Part shown: piece after piece, positions 17,577 to 26,739 of the stretch | How the letters are laid out: every line of letters begins with the position of its first letter | Numbering within the stretch: position 1 is the stretch's first letter | From: Bradyrhizobium lablabi | GTDB lineage: Bacteria; Pseudomonadota; Alphaproteobacteria; Rhizobiales; Xanthobacteraceae | DNA length: 64,000 nucleotides | Direction: 5' to 3' | NCBI RefSeq assembly: GCF_018131005.1 | Contig: NZ_JAFCJK010000016.1 | Coordinates: 1 to 64,000, forward strand | Notes under the pieces: generated by a model | The model's database searches: none | What the model saw: only the letters and a program-made list of their open reading frames with translations | Told to the model about the DNA's origin: nothing | Program-made: the position numbers and the translations under genes

Positions 17577-19361
17577 ATGTCCATCGAATTTCAACAATTG
17601 CTCCGGCCGGTCCCGATCGCTCGCCGGCCCGGATGTCCTGGTCCCGCCGATGTCGGCTTTGCTCAGGCGTTCTCTGATCTGCTGGCTGCGGAGGAATATC
17701 TCGACGGTGCGGCGATCGCCCGGGCCCGGCGCGCGGCCGAGGCCGCTGGCGAGCGTTTCGACCTCGTCCTCGTCAAGCTTGGCCTGATTTCGGAAGCCGA
17801 TCTTTGCGAGGTCTACGCCGCCTACAGCGGGCTCCGCCTGATCGGCGCCGCCGAGATTCCATCGCAGCCGGTGCTTGCCGATCGCTTGCGCCACGCATTC
17901 CTCAAAACCAACCGCATCTTGCCGATCTCTCACGACGGCGGCCGGATTTTGATCGCGAGCGCGGACCCGTTCATCGACGAGATGATCAGCGCGATCGGCT
18001 ACATGCTCGATCTCGAGGTCGAACCTGTGCTGATCGCGCCAGCGGAAATCGAGCGAGCCCTGCGCTCGCTCTACCAGGATGGCGTGGCCGAGGCGCATTC
18101 CGACGAAGCTGGCGTCGCCGTGCAGGTGGCGGGTGACGGCAGCGAGTTCGACATCGAGCGCTTGCGCGACATCGCGAACGAGGCGCCGATCATCCGGCTC
18201 GTCAATCAGATCATCGCGCGCGCCGTCGAACGCGGTGCATCCGACGTCCACGTCGAGCCGGGGCGCGATGCGGTGGCGGTCCGCTATCGGATCGACGGAT
18301 TTCTGCAGCAGGAACGAACCGTCGCCCCGACGTCGAGGGCCGCGTTGACCACCCGCATCAAGATCATGGCAAAGCTCGACATCGCCGAGCGACGCTTGCC
18401 ACAGGACGGCCGGATCAAGACTGCCGTCCGCGGGGTCGAGATCGATATTCGTGTCTCCACGATTCCGACGGCGTTCGGCGAAAGCGTCGTGCTGAGGATT
18501 CTCGACCGCACGCGCGTCGAGCTCGATTTCGCCAGGCTCGGACTGAACGAAACGACCGAGGCGGGGCTGCGCCGGCTGATGGCGCTTCCCAACGGGATCA
18601 TTCTGGTCACCGGGCCGACCGGCAGCGGCAAGACGACGACGCTGTACACGGCGCTGAAAGATCTGAACCGGCCCGAGCTCAAGCTGTTCACGGTGGAAGA
18701 TCCGATCGAATACCAGCTATCCGGTATCAACCAGATCCAGGTCCAGCCACAGATCGGCTTCGACTTCCCGGTCGCGCTGCGCTCGATCCTGCGACAGGAC
18801 CCTGATATCGTGATGATCGGCGAAATCCGCGATCTCGAGACGGCGCGGATCGCGATCCAGGCCGCACTCACGGGCCATCTCGTATTCTCTACCTTGCACA
18901 CCAACAGCGCCATCGCCGCAATCACACGGCTGATCGACATCGGCCTGGAACGCTACCTTCTCGCGTCGACGATCGTAGGGGTCATGGCGCAACGGCTGGT
19001 GCGCAGGCTCTGTCCCGCATGTTCAAGGCCGTTCGACCGCGCCGATCGAACGCAGCACCCGTTCGAACTGACCGTGCCGCCGCCGGGCGGGTCACGATCG
19101 GCTGCGTCGAACAGGCGGATAGCTGTCGGCTGCGCGGCCTGCGGCCACACCGGCTATCTTGGCCGCACCACGATCTCCGAACTGCTGGTGATCGATGACG
19201 ACATGCGCCATTCGGTCGGCCGGCGCAGCGAAGATCAGAGGGCGATGGAACAGCTGGCGCGCGGTGCGGGCTTTCGTTCGCTCTACGAAGACGGGCTCGT
19301 CAAGGTCGAGGCCGGTGAGACCTCGCTTGAAGAAGTCCTGCGCGTGACGCGGGCTGCCTGA
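17577..19361 (+). CDS. gspE: T2SS assembly ATPase GspE
   Basis: The 594-residue cytoplasmic ATPase drives pseudopilus assembly. It has an N-terminal GspE/MshEN-type region (about 20-165), Walker A GPTGSGKT at 346-353, the Asp box and Walker B region ILRQDPDIVMIGEIRD, a His box HLVFSTLHTN, and a zinc-binding pair CPAC ... CAAC near 480-525. It starts a forward operon with gspF, gspH, gspI and gspJ. The intergenic space to gspK holds the divergent promoters, not resolved here. Confidence 0.95.
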   Translation: MSIEFQQLLRPVPIARRPGCPGPADVGFAQAFSDLLAAEEYLDGAAIARARRAAEAAGERFDLVLVKLGLISEADLCEVYAAYSGLRLIGAAEIPSQPVLADRLRHAFLKTNRILPISHDGGRILIASADPFIDEMISAIGYMLDLEVEPVLIAPAEIERALRSLYQDGVAEAHSDEAGVAVQVAGDGSEFDIERLRDIANEAPIIRLVNQIIARAVERGASDVHVEPGRDAVAVRYRIDGFLQQERTVAPTSRAALTTRIKIMAKLDIAERRLPQDGRIKTAVRGVEIDIRVSTIPTAFGESVVLRILDRTRVELDFARLGLNETTEAGLRRLMALPNGIILVTGPTGSGKTTTLYTALKDLNRPELKLFTVEDPIEYQLSGINQIQVQPQIGFDFPVALRSILRQDPDIVMIGEIRDLETARIAIQAALTGHLVFSTLHTNSAIAAITRLIDIGLERYLLASTIVGVMAQRLVRRLCPACSRPFDRADRTQHPFELTVPPPGGSRSAASNRRIAVGCAACGHTGYLGRTTISELLVIDDDMRHSVGRRSEDQRAMEQLARGAGFRSLYEDGLVKVEAGETSLEEVLRVTRAA

Positions 19362-19374
19362 AGGAGCGGCGGCC

Positions 19375-20637
19375 TTGGCAACTTTTCAATACAAGGCCTA
19401 CACGGCACAAGGCACCGTCAACATCGGGACGATCTCGGCCGATGGCCTCGATGCGGCGATCGACGCCCTCTATGGCGCGGGCCTCACTCCGTTCGAGACG
19501 CACCGTCTGTCCGATAGCGGCAGCGGCCGCGCGCACGATGCGTCTTCCGGCAGCAACGCGAGGCAGTCGATCTGGAGGCGCGAGTTCGGTAAATCCGACC
19601 GCCTGAGCCTGAAGGAGCTTGCGTCGTTCACGACCGAGCTCGCCACGCTCGTCAACTCCGGGTTGACGCTCGATGCGGCGTTTCGCGTTGTCGCCGGTGC
19701 TGGCGCAAGTCCGAGGACTGTGCGCCTCGCGAATGGGCTGCTCAAGGACGTGATGGCGGGCCTGCAGCTGTCGGAAGCGATGGCTCGGCGTCCGGATATT
19801 TTTCCGTCGGATTACCGCGCCATTCTCGCGGCCGGCGAGGCCGGGGGCGCGACCGGGCAGGTGCTGACGCAGATCGCCGAACTGCTGGCGCGGCGGATCG
19901 AGATCCGCAACAAGATTCTGACCGCGCTGGTCTATCCGGCGGTTCTCGTGCTGATGTCGATGGTGTCGGTGATTGTCATCATCTTTGTCCTGATTCCGAG
20001 CATTGCGCCGATCTTCGTCGATGCCGACCTGCCGCTTCCCGGCATTCTGGGCAGGCTGTCGGAATTGCAGGAGAACTGGCCGATCGTGCTGTCGATGCTG
20101 GCGGTCGGGGCGCTGGCGGCCGCGCTGATCTGGAGCCGCGCGCGGCGAAACGACAAGGTGATGCGCGGCCTCGATCGTGCGAAACGCATGATGCCGGTCG
20201 TCGGGAAGCTGGTTGATGCCCGCGAGGCGGGACGGTTCGCGCGCGCGCTCGGGACGTTGCTCGTCGCGAGAGTCCCGCTGATGTCGGCGATGCGCACGGC
20301 GAGCGCACTGGTGACCAATCGACATCTCAACGAGCTCTATGAACACGCGATCGAACGCATTCCGGAAGGTACGCCGTTGCATCGGGCCTTCGAGCATGCC
20401 GGGTTGTTGCCGCCGGCGTCGCTTCGAATGATCGCGGTGGGCGAGGAATCGGGCCGGCTTGGTCCGATGCTGCTTCAGGTCGCTGGTGCCATCGAAGCGG
20501 ATTTGCAGCGAAACATCGAACGGATGGTCGGCCTGCTCACGCCGCTCCTGACGCTGGCGATCGGCGGCAGCATCGGCGCGCTGATCATGCATGTCATGAG
20601 CGCGGTACTCTCAATCAACGATCTGGCGTTCCGATGA
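19375..20637 (+). CDS. gspF: T2SS inner-membrane platform protein GspF
   Basis: The 420-residue product starts with TTG 19375 (ATFQYKAY follows, the standard GspF N-terminus), 13 bases after gspE. It has two GspF domains (about 80-200 and 285-405), three membrane helices including a VYPAVLVLMSMVSVIVIIF helix after the first domain, and the conserved MLLQVA and LLTPLLTLAIGG elements near the end. It forms the platform that couples GspE to pseudopilin insertion. Its stop overlaps the gspH start (ATGA). Confidence 0.94.
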   Translation: MATFQYKAYTAQGTVNIGTISADGLDAAIDALYGAGLTPFETHRLSDSGSGRAHDASSGSNARQSIWRREFGKSDRLSLKELASFTTELATLVNSGLTLDAAFRVVAGAGASPRTVRLANGLLKDVMAGLQLSEAMARRPDIFPSDYRAILAAGEAGGATGQVLTQIAELLARRIEIRNKILTALVYPAVLVLMSMVSVIVIIFVLIPSIAPIFVDADLPLPGILGRLSELQENWPIVLSMLAVGALAAALIWSRARRNDKVMRGLDRAKRMMPVVGKLVDAREAGRFARALGTLLVARVPLMSAMRTASALVTNRHLNELYEHAIERIPEGTPLHRAFEHAGLLPPASLRMIAVGEESGRLGPMLLQVAGAIEADLQRNIERMVGLLTPLLTLAIGGSIGALIMHVMSAVLSINDLAFR

Positions 20638-21074
20638 AGCTGCCCGCGAGATCGTCAGCCGGGTTTTCATTGGCCGAGTTGCTGGTCGTGATGGGCGTCG
20701 TGGGTCTCATTCTGGCAGCCGCCATCGCCGCACGGCCGAAAGCCGCGGCAACCCGGGTCGCCGTGGCGGCCCGCGCCATTGCCGCCACAATGCAACTGGC
20801 CAGGGCCAACGCCATGGCAAGCAACATGGAGACGGTGGTCCGGATCGACACCCGGTCGGGACGATTTGGCCCGCCCGGATCGATGCATTCCCTGCCGCGT
20901 GGAATGCAGATCGCGCTGACCGTAGCCGACGCGGAACGCGCCGGCGACACCGGCGGCATCCGCTTCTATCCCGACGGGCAATCGTCGGGCGGTGTGATCG
21001 CCCTCACGCTCGACAAGAGTTCGGCCGGTGTTGCCGTGAATTGGCTGACCGGCGAACCGCGGCTCGTCAAATGA
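20634..21074 (+). CDS. gspH: T2SS minor pseudopilin GspH
   Basis: The 146-residue product carries a short basic leader and prepilin site G|FSLAELLVVMGVVGL with Glu at +5, then a small beta-rich domain of the GspH/FimT type. It overlaps gspF upstream and gspI downstream by 4 bases each, showing tight translational coupling. It is a tip-complex component of the pseudopilus. Confidence 0.88.
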   Translation: MKLPARSSAGFSLAELLVVMGVVGLILAAAIAARPKAAATRVAVAARAIAATMQLARANAMASNMETVVRIDTRSGRFGPPGSMHSLPRGMQIALTVADAERAGDTGGIRFYPDGQSSGGVIALTLDKSSAGVAVNWLTGEPRLVK

Positions 21075-21529
21075 AGCAACGCCGGCTCGGCAATCGTCCT
21101 GTCGCTCCCGTCGACGGGCGATGCAGCGAACGGGGCTTCTCGTTGCTCGAGGTGCTGATTGCCTTCGTCGTGTTGGCGATCGGTCTCGGCGCGATGACGA
21201 TGGGCGTCGCGTTGGCCATGCGATCCGATTTGCGGACGCATGTCGGCCAGGGGGCATTGCGCGTAGCCCAATCGCGGCTCGAAGCGGCAGGCGTTTCCGA
21301 GGCCCTGGTGCCGGGGCAGCGCGAGGGCAGGGTCGGTCGCAGATACCGATGGCGCCAGACCACGGTCGAGGCATTGCCATCGACCCTTGCGGTCCGCAAG
21401 CAAGACGCCGAGCCGTCGCGGCAGTCAGCGGCCATACGGACGTTTTGGGTGACTGTTGTCGTGAACGCCGGCAGCGGCACGACGGTCCAGCTTGCGGCGC
21501 TCAAGGTTGCGCCAGAGCCAAAGCCATGA
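21071..21529 (+). CDS. gspI: T2SS minor pseudopilin GspI
   Basis: The 152-residue product starts at ATG 21071, overlapping the gspH stop. The prepilin motif is G|FSLLEVLIAFVVLAIG, with Glu at +5, after a leader of about 22 residues. The GspI-like region WRQTTVEALP and the strand WVTVVVNAGS follow. It probably builds the pseudopilus tip with GspJ and GspK. An upstream in-frame start at 21041 is less likely because it would overlap gspH further. Confidence 0.87.
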   Translation: MKQRRLGNRPVAPVDGRCSERGFSLLEVLIAFVVLAIGLGAMTMGVALAMRSDLRTHVGQGALRVAQSRLEAAGVSEALVPGQREGRVGRRYRWRQTTVEALPSTLAVRKQDAEPSRQSAAIRTFWVTVVVNAGSGTTVQLAALKVAPEPKP

Positions 21530-22173
21530 GAACTCGTGCACGAGACGTTCGCGGCTCGCCTTTGGCGCGACGGCGCCGCGAAGAACTCGGCCTCACGCTG
21601 ATCGAGTTACTGCTGTCGATTGCGCTGCTGGCCATCTTGACCGGATTTCTCGCCGGCGGCCTCTCGATGGGCAGACGCGCCTTCGACGCCGATCGAACCA
21701 GCGCAACCGACGGCGAGGCTTACGCTGCGATCCAGACTCTGTCGAATTTGATCGGCTCGGCGCTGCCGGTTCACGGGAGTGAGACTGCCCAGAAGGGCGC
21801 GATCATGTTCGAGGGGCGGCGGGATGCGCTGGCGTTCGTCGGCCTGAGCGAAGGCCGCGCGCTGCCCGGCGGCCCGCACAGGATCGACCTCCGGCAGGAC
21901 GGAAATGAATTCGTCGCCGGTTTCCGTGCATGGCCTGCCGCGTCGGCGGGCAAGGCCGACCGCGACGCGCAGCCAAACAGGGTTGCCGTGCTCAGGGGTA
22001 TCAGGTCCGTTCGCCTCAGCTATTTCGGCAGTCCGGCGCCGACCGGACCGGCCGGGTGGTACGACGGCTGGGCTCAGGCTGAGCAGTTGCCGGACCTGGT
22101 GTCGATCAAGATCGAATTTGAGGATGAGCGTCGAAACGAACCCGCGACGATCGTCGCCCTTCGGCAAGGCTAA
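21526..22173 (+). CDS. gspJ: T2SS minor pseudopilin GspJ
   Basis: The 215-residue product starts at ATG 21526, overlapping gspI. After a 22-residue basic leader it has the prepilin motif G|LTLIELLLSIALLAILTG with Glu at +5. The body resembles GspJ, including the LSYFGS and GWAQAEQLPDLVSIKIEF segments near the C-terminus. It ends the first gsp block; the next gene begins 90 bases later. Confidence 0.88.
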   Translation: MRTRARDVRGSPLARRRREELGLTLIELLLSIALLAILTGFLAGGLSMGRRAFDADRTSATDGEAYAAIQTLSNLIGSALPVHGSETAQKGAIMFEGRRDALAFVGLSEGRALPGGPHRIDLRQDGNEFVAGFRAWPAASAGKADRDAQPNRVAVLRGIRSVRLSYFGSPAPTGPAGWYDGWAQAEQLPDLVSIKIEFEDERRNEPATIVALRQG

Positions 22174-22262
22174 TCGGTCGGACCGGGCATTTCGTTACCC
22201 TTCGTAAAGTTTTAGTAAATTACGCTCGGCCTCGATTCGATTTCGTTCTTGCAAGGGGCGCC

Positions 22263-23381
22263 ATGCCTGTAGCCGACCTATCGGTCTCCCGCGCCGGCGG
22301 CTTCACGGTCGCCGCGAATTGGGCAGGACGCTTAGCGCGGTGGTGGCTGCACGGATTGCGCAAGGCCGTCCCGCGGCACTGGGTCGAGTGGGCGGATGGC
22401 GGGGTTCCGCCAATCGTCGTCATTCGGCGCGATGGAGACGGCATCACTTGCAGCATGGCGGACCTCGCGCCGGTCGAGGCACGATTTCCGGCAACGAGCT
22501 TCAATTCCGACGTCTTCCGCGGCTGGCTCTCGGACAGGGAACTGACGCGGGAGCAGGTCGTCGTGCAAGCGGTCATCCCCCGCGATCTTTTCTTCGTGCG
22601 CGACATGAGCGTACCCCAGGCGGCATTGGCGGCGTTGCCGAAGATCCTCGATCAGGAGTTGCTTCGTCGAACCCCTTTTCAGCCCATCGACGTCTGGCAT
22701 GCGGCCACCGTGGTCCGCACCGAGGCGGACGGAGTGGCTTCGATCTGGCACTGGATCATTCGAAAGGACCGCGCCGCCTCGGCGCTCACGCAACTTGGCC
22801 TGACATTGGACGACATCGACAGTCTGGCGACCGCGGCCTCGGCCGAACACGGCACGGCAATCCCGGTCATCGAGTTTCAGGCGAAGCGCGGCGACGATCC
22901 GGTCTGGGCGATCAGGATGATCAGGCTGTTGGCGGCGGCGGCGATCGCTGCCGTTGTCCTTGCACTGCTCGCCTTTGAATGGAGTCAGGCCGGCGTCGCG
23001 GCCGCGATCGAAGACGCGCTTGCGGAGGCCCGTCAGAGTGTCCACAACGGGCAGGGCGTCGATCCGGTTGCGCGGCTCTACGCGATGCGGTCGGAGACCG
23101 GTGTGCTCGAGACGCTTGATGAACTCTCGCGCGTTCTGCCCGACCACACTTTCCTGAGCGAAGTGCGCATTGCCGACGGGAAGACGACCATAACCGGGTT
23201 CTCGGCCAATGCGGCCCTGCTGGTCCGCACCATCGACCAGTCGCCGAAATTTTCCGGAGCCGCGCTCATTTCGGCGATCACGCCAGATGCGAACGAACAC
23301 AAGGAGCGCTTCACGATCACCTTCCGCAGTCGCGGGGCGCGGACAACAAAATCGCCAGTGGCCGTCAGGAGCGCGCCGTGA
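22263..23381 (+). CDS. gspL: T2SS inner-membrane protein GspL (PilN-like C-terminus)
   Basis: The 372-residue product has a cytoplasmic actin-like N-terminal part, one membrane helix near residues 221-241 (LAAAAIAAVVLALLAF) and a periplasmic PilN/GspL-type ferredoxin-like domain containing LSRVLPDHTFLSEVRIADGK. GspL links the ATPase GspE to GspM and the pseudopilus machinery. 'aagggg' lies upstream of ATG 22263. It overlaps gspM by 4 bases (GTGA). Confidence 0.85.
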   Translation: MPVADLSVSRAGGFTVAANWAGRLARWWLHGLRKAVPRHWVEWADGGVPPIVVIRRDGDGITCSMADLAPVEARFPATSFNSDVFRGWLSDRELTREQVVVQAVIPRDLFFVRDMSVPQAALAALPKILDQELLRRTPFQPIDVWHAATVVRTEADGVASIWHWIIRKDRAASALTQLGLTLDDIDSLATAASAEHGTAIPVIEFQAKRGDDPVWAIRMIRLLAAAAIAAVVLALLAFEWSQAGVAAAIEDALAEARQSVHNGQGVDPVARLYAMRSETGVLETLDELSRVLPDHTFLSEVRIADGKTTITGFSANAALLVRTIDQSPKFSGAALISAITPDANEHKERFTITFRSRGARTTKSPVAVRSAP

Positions 23382-23953
23382 TCTTCGGCCGGATGCGCGC
23401 AAAACTACCCGACACGGCACTGTTCCTGGCCGTCAATGTCGCAGCGGTCATGCTGATCGTCATGTTCGTGATTGCGCCGGTTCTGACGCATTTTTCCGAA
23501 CGCAGCGAACAGATTTCGGAGAACGCCGCCCGGCTCCAACATTTCGAAGACATCATGCGTCAGGCCAGGGCCGCATCGACAACGACAGCGACCACCGGGG
23601 GAGCATTTTTTCCGGCAGGCGAGGAACGTATTGTCAGTGCCGACATGCAGGCGAGCCTGAAATCGCTTGCCAACAATGCGGGCGTCAGCCTGCTCGGAAT
23701 ACGGGGCCTCGCCGGCAGCACGTCGCAACATCTGCGGTTGATCTCGGTCAGTGTGGAAGTCGAAGGCGCGCTTGCGTCGATTCGTGACATGATGCGGGCC
23801 ATCGAAGCTCAGCGGCCGCTGTTGCTCATCAACTCCGCTTCGCTACGGAGTGTGACCGACGGTGAGGAGGGGCCGATCAGGGCGGAATTGACCGTTCAGG
23901 GAGCGATGCAAATCGCATCGAAGGTCCGTGCTGGAGAAGCGAGTTCCCAATGA
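23378..23953 (+). CDS. gspM: T2SS protein GspM (subtype b)
   Basis: The 191-residue product starts with GTG 23378 inside the gspL stop. One N-terminal membrane helix (about 14-36) is followed by a short coiled coil and a periplasmic ferredoxin-like domain (about 85-180), with VSVEVEGALASIRDMMRAIE and LTVQGAM. This layout fits the GspM partner of GspL. A 16-codon frame starts in its stop (ATGA) and leads to gspC. Confidence 0.82.
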   Translation: MIFGRMRAKLPDTALFLAVNVAAVMLIVMFVIAPVLTHFSERSEQISENAARLQHFEDIMRQARAASTTTATTGGAFFPAGEERIVSADMQASLKSLANNAGVSLLGIRGLAGSTSQHLRLISVSVEVEGALASIRDMMRAIEAQRPLLLINSASLRSVTDGEEGPIRAELTVQGAMQIASKVRAGEASSQ

Positions 23954-24000
23954 CCGCGGACCAAACCGGTAAGTCTGTGGCGCTGGGGAGCGTGTCGTGA
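23950..24000 (+). CDS. Possible 16-residue coupling ORF between gspM and gspC
   Basis: ATG 23950 overlaps the gspM stop and its TGA (23998-24000) overlaps the GTG start of gspC. It would encode only 16 residues (MTADQTGKSVALGSVS). The double overlap looks like a translational relay more than a functional peptide. It could also be accidental. Confidence 0.25.
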   Translation: MTADQTGKSVALGSVS

Positions 24001-24614
24001 CCGGGCTGATGCGAGGTGTTCAGCTGCGTCTCGCTGAACTTGCCGTTACGCCACGGCGCGCCGCGACTGTACGGATCGCAGCGCTGCTTGGTCGTGCCGA
24101 TCTGCCTGGACCGGCGGACTTCCATGCGCTCCGGCCTGCGACGCGGGTCTTGATCGTCGCCTTGTCGGCCTGGATCGGGCTCGTTCTGATTGTTGCGATC
24201 TTTGCCGTGGCGTCGGTTCAGCTCTCGCGCTACAGCACTCCGGCGTGGCTCGGCGTGCGGGGATCGGCGGCACGAACGGCACAGGCCGCCGCAATGCCGG
24301 GATTTGACAATATCGTGCAACGTCCATTGTTTTCGCGCAGCCGCCAGGCAACAAGCGTCGTTGTGCCGGTGGTCGCGCCGGCGCCGCCACCGCCCGCGCC
24401 GGTCGATCCAGGCTTCATCCTGAAGGGGATCTTCATGAACGAAGGCGTGGCCAAAGCCTTTCTGCTCACGGCGCAGAACCCGACCGGGACCTGGGTTCAG
24501 GCGGACGGTGAGATCGACGGCTGGCGCCTGGTCGGGATTCAGTCCGATCAGGTCGTGCTGGACAGGGCAAATCAGCGGCTCGCGGTGCCGCTCACCTTGA
24601 CCGGCGGCCGATGA
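23997..24614 (+). CDS. T2SS inner-membrane protein GspC/GspN-like
   Basis: The 205-residue product has a cytoplasmic N-terminus, a membrane helix at about 50-72, a Pro-rich linker (PAPPPPAPVDP) and a C-terminal domain resembling the GspC homology region (GFILKGIF ... AFLL ... GEIDGWRLVGIQSDQVVL). GspC contacts the secretin N0 domain. No PDZ domain is present, which shortens it compared with classic GspC. GTG 23997 has 'ggggag' upstream. Annotations of this type also appear as GspN. Confidence 0.75.
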   Translation: MTGLMRGVQLRLAELAVTPRRAATVRIAALLGRADLPGPADFHALRPATRVLIVALSAWIGLVLIVAIFAVASVQLSRYSTPAWLGVRGSAARTAQAAAMPGFDNIVQRPLFSRSRQATSVVVPVVAPAPPPPAPVDPGFILKGIFMNEGVAKAFLLTAQNPTGTWVQADGEIDGWRLVGIQSDQVVLDRANQRLAVPLTLTGGR

Positions 24615-25234
24615 TCCGGATATTGCGGAAGACCGGTGATCGAACCAGACGCTTCCTGCAGGAGTCCCTGGCATTGCGGGCGACAGGTCGCGAATACGCG
24701 CTGGTGGGATGGGGGCTCGTTGCCGGCGCCGTCTGGATTGCAGTCAGCCTTTCGATGGACGACCGCTGGGCGACCACAACCGCGGCCGCGAGCCTGTATC
24801 TGGTCGGCCTGCTTGCCGCGATCTGTGCGATCGATGCGCGCTATGGCATCATCCCGGATAGCATGGTGCTCGCGCTGGCGGCTGGCGGCGTCATTCAGCT
24901 CGCGCTGATTGAGCCAATCGAAGCGTTTTGGCAGCGCGCGGCGGAGGCGTCGTTCGTCCTGGTGGTGGTCTATCTGTTGCGGTCCGGCTATCGATGGCTC
25001 CGCGGCCATGACGGCCTTGGGCTGGGCGACGTCAAGTTCCTGGGCGCAAGCGTGTTCTGGATCGGGATCGCTGGCGTCCCTGGACTGCTCCTGGTCGCGG
25101 TTCTCTCCGCCTTTGCCAGCCTCTTGATCTTGAGACTGCAAGGACACCAACTCCACGGCAGGCAGGCGATCTCGTTCGGCCCTCATCTCGCAATCGGCCT
25201 GTGGTGGATGTGGACCATCGGCGTGCTTCAATAG
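24611..25234 (+). CDS. gspO: Prepilin peptidase, A24 family, peptidase-only
   Basis: The 207-residue, multi-pass membrane protein carries both catalytic aspartates of the A24 family: Asp75 in IDARYGIIPD and Asp140 in GLGDVKFLG. It cuts the leaders of the pseudopilins GspG-K. The usual N-terminal cysteine-rich methyltransferase domain is missing, as in CpaA-like peptidases, so methylation of mature pseudopilins would need another enzyme or not occur. ATG 24611 overlaps the gspC stop. It closes the gsp operon. Confidence 0.88.
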   Translation: MIRILRKTGDRTRRFLQESLALRATGREYALVGWGLVAGAVWIAVSLSMDDRWATTTAAASLYLVGLLAAICAIDARYGIIPDSMVLALAAGGVIQLALIEPIEAFWQRAAEASFVLVVVYLLRSGYRWLRGHDGLGLGDVKFLGASVFWIGIAGVPGLLLVAVLSAFASLLILRLQGHQLHGRQAISFGPHLAIGLWWMWTIGVLQ

Positions 25235-25248
25235 CGCCGCGGCTCGCG

Positions 25249-25659
25249 TCAGGACTTTCGCCGCGCAGCGGAGAACAGCCGCATAGTCCCTTTGGTCAGC
25301 AGAATTCCCGCCCCCCCGCCTGCCATCTTTTGGAGCGCGTCGACCAACGTGCCATGGCGATCCGGTGTCAGCGTCTGAAGGACCTCGAGAACCGCGGCGC
25401 CGCCGATCACGATGACGCAAACAAGCAATGTCCGGCGCGGATAGGCGATCGTGAACAGGATACCGAGAACGGCGAATGCGGCAACATGCTCGATATAGAC
25501 ATAGGTCTTGACGTCCGGCCGCAGCAGGAATGGCGAAAGCTTGAAGTAGAGCCAGTAGACGAAGCCGACATTCGTGAGCGTGGCAAAGGCGATCGCGGCG
25601 ACAACGACCCACGCCAAGGCGGCGACCAGCCTTGCGATCGTCCTGCCGTTGCTGGTCAT
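25249..25659 (-). CDS. VanZ-like membrane protein
   Basis: The 136-residue product from ATG 25659 has four membrane helices and the VanZ-like pattern IEHVAAFAVLG ... LEVLQTLTPDRHGTLVDALQKMAGGGAG. In-frame starts up to 25785 would add a polar N-terminus and cannot be excluded. VanZ-like proteins have no firm general function, though they are frequent near envelope and exosortase loci. Convergent with gspO, 14 bases apart. Confidence 0.75.
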   Translation of the reverse strand: MTSNGRTIARLVAALAWVVVAAIAFATLTNVGFVYWLYFKLSPFLLRPDVKTYVYIEHVAAFAVLGILFTIAYPRRTLLVCVIVIGGAAVLEVLQTLTPDRHGTLVDALQKMAGGGAGILLTKGTMRLFSAARRKS

Positions 25660-25902
25660 CGATATCGGCGTCCGGTCTGAATTGCCTGCACGGGCGAGCG
25701 TCGATCCGCGTCGACCCCGGGCCGACACCACGGCACCACCGCGAGCCATCGTGGCGACTTCGGTAAACAATTTTGCAAAGAACACAATAGATTGCCCGCG
25801 GTTGACTTAGCCGGACTCCAACAAATTCTCGATAAGGTTAGCTCAAGACGGCGATGATCGTCTTGGGAGGCGGCAGGACCGGATCGGTCGGGAGCCATGA
25901 AG

Positions 25903-26205
25903 ATGATGGACAAGAGGTCACTCGGTCTGCTTGTGGCGGCGCTGACCGTGCTGCCTGATGTCGCGCAGGCCGGCGGCTGGGGATACGTTACCTACCCCTA
26001 TCCGGGGGTCTATCCAGGCTTCCTTAGCGCGCGCGACTTTCTCGGCTATCGGCTCGACGACAGTTTCGACGAGCCCGTCGGCTACGGTGAATATGCCGAG
26101 TATGGGCCGTGGGCAAATCCCAACCGCGCGGGCTGTCGCACGGTCGCGGGGCGGGTTCTCACTCCCTACGGCTGGAACAACGTCATCGTCCGGACCTGCA
26201 GGTAG
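25903..26205 (+). CDS. Small secreted hypothetical protein, Tyr/Gly/Pro-rich
   Basis: ATG 25903 lies 8 bases after 'gggag'; ATG 25897 is the alternative. The 100-residue product has a signal peptide (cut after VAQA) and a mature part rich in Gly, Tyr and Pro (GGWGYVTYPYPGVYPGF), with two cysteines near the end (NRAGCRTV and VRTCR). I recall similar small exported proteins in Bradyrhizobium but know no function. Confidence 0.65.
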   Translation: MMDKRSLGLLVAALTVLPDVAQAGGWGYVTYPYPGVYPGFLSARDFLGYRLDDSFDEPVGYGEYAEYGPWANPNRAGCRTVAGRVLTPYGWNNVIVRTCR

Positions 26206-26235
26206 GCCGCGCGAAGAGCCGCGGCAACGCGAGGG

Positions 26236-26400
26236 TCACTTCGACGCGGTCCGATCTTGGCGCGAAGCCATGTCGATCCTCGCCTGCATCAGCAGAATGG
26301 CTCGCCGCAGCCTGACGATCTCGGCGTAGCGGGCATTCAGCGACTGCTTCGTTGGTGTAGCGCCCTGGACCTTCAAGCTCTTCACGCGCCTGCGCTTCAC
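26236..26400 (-). CDS. Small coiled-coil protein (RYxEIxRLR type)
   Basis: GTG 26400 has 'ggag' 6 bases upstream. The 54-residue product has a basic N-terminus (KRRRVKSLK) and a helical ARYAEIVRLRRAILLMQARI segment. It resembles the products at 7485-7685 and 57937-58092. The frame runs on to 26463, but the GTG start is better placed. No function is known. Confidence 0.55.
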   Translation of the reverse strand: MKRRRVKSLKVQGATPTKQSLNARYAEIVRLRRAILLMQARIDMASRQDRTASK

Positions 26401-26649
26401 GATGGTCTCCGCCGAAAATATGCGTATTTCAAAATTCACCCCAGCGCGGCGATGACGGATCAATCATCGCCGTGCCAAAGCTCGTTGCCTGACCTGAGGA
26501 GGTCTCGTTCGCTCTTCGAAACAAGAATGCGCGAGAAACAACTGGCGCCGCGGCCAAAATAGCCACTCTGCTCACACTCGCAACCTGACGTTGATATTAA
26601 GCTTGACGCCGGCGCGAGAGGTTAATTCTGGAACCAAACGATGACGGTA

Positions 26650-26675
26650 CCATCGATGCCTGCAAGCATCGATGG
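26650..26675. repeat. Perfect hairpin near the 3' end of the 26740 glycosyltransferase
   Basis: Arms ccatcgatgc and gcatcgatgg are exact reverse complements around a 6-base loop. It lies about 65 bases beyond the stop of the minus-strand glycosyltransferase, in a stretch (26401-26739) with no gene. It may be a transcription end; no T-run is present. Confidence 0.5.
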
Positions 26676-26739
26676 CGCGGAGCTTCAGCAGATGCGATGA
26701 ACAGACACGCAGGCAACCACCGCGCCGCAGTGTCGTTGC

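Noticed and set aside
19300..20592. 430-residue open frame on the minus strand
   Set aside because: It lies antisense to gspF, is Arg/His/Gln-rich and has no family resemblance.
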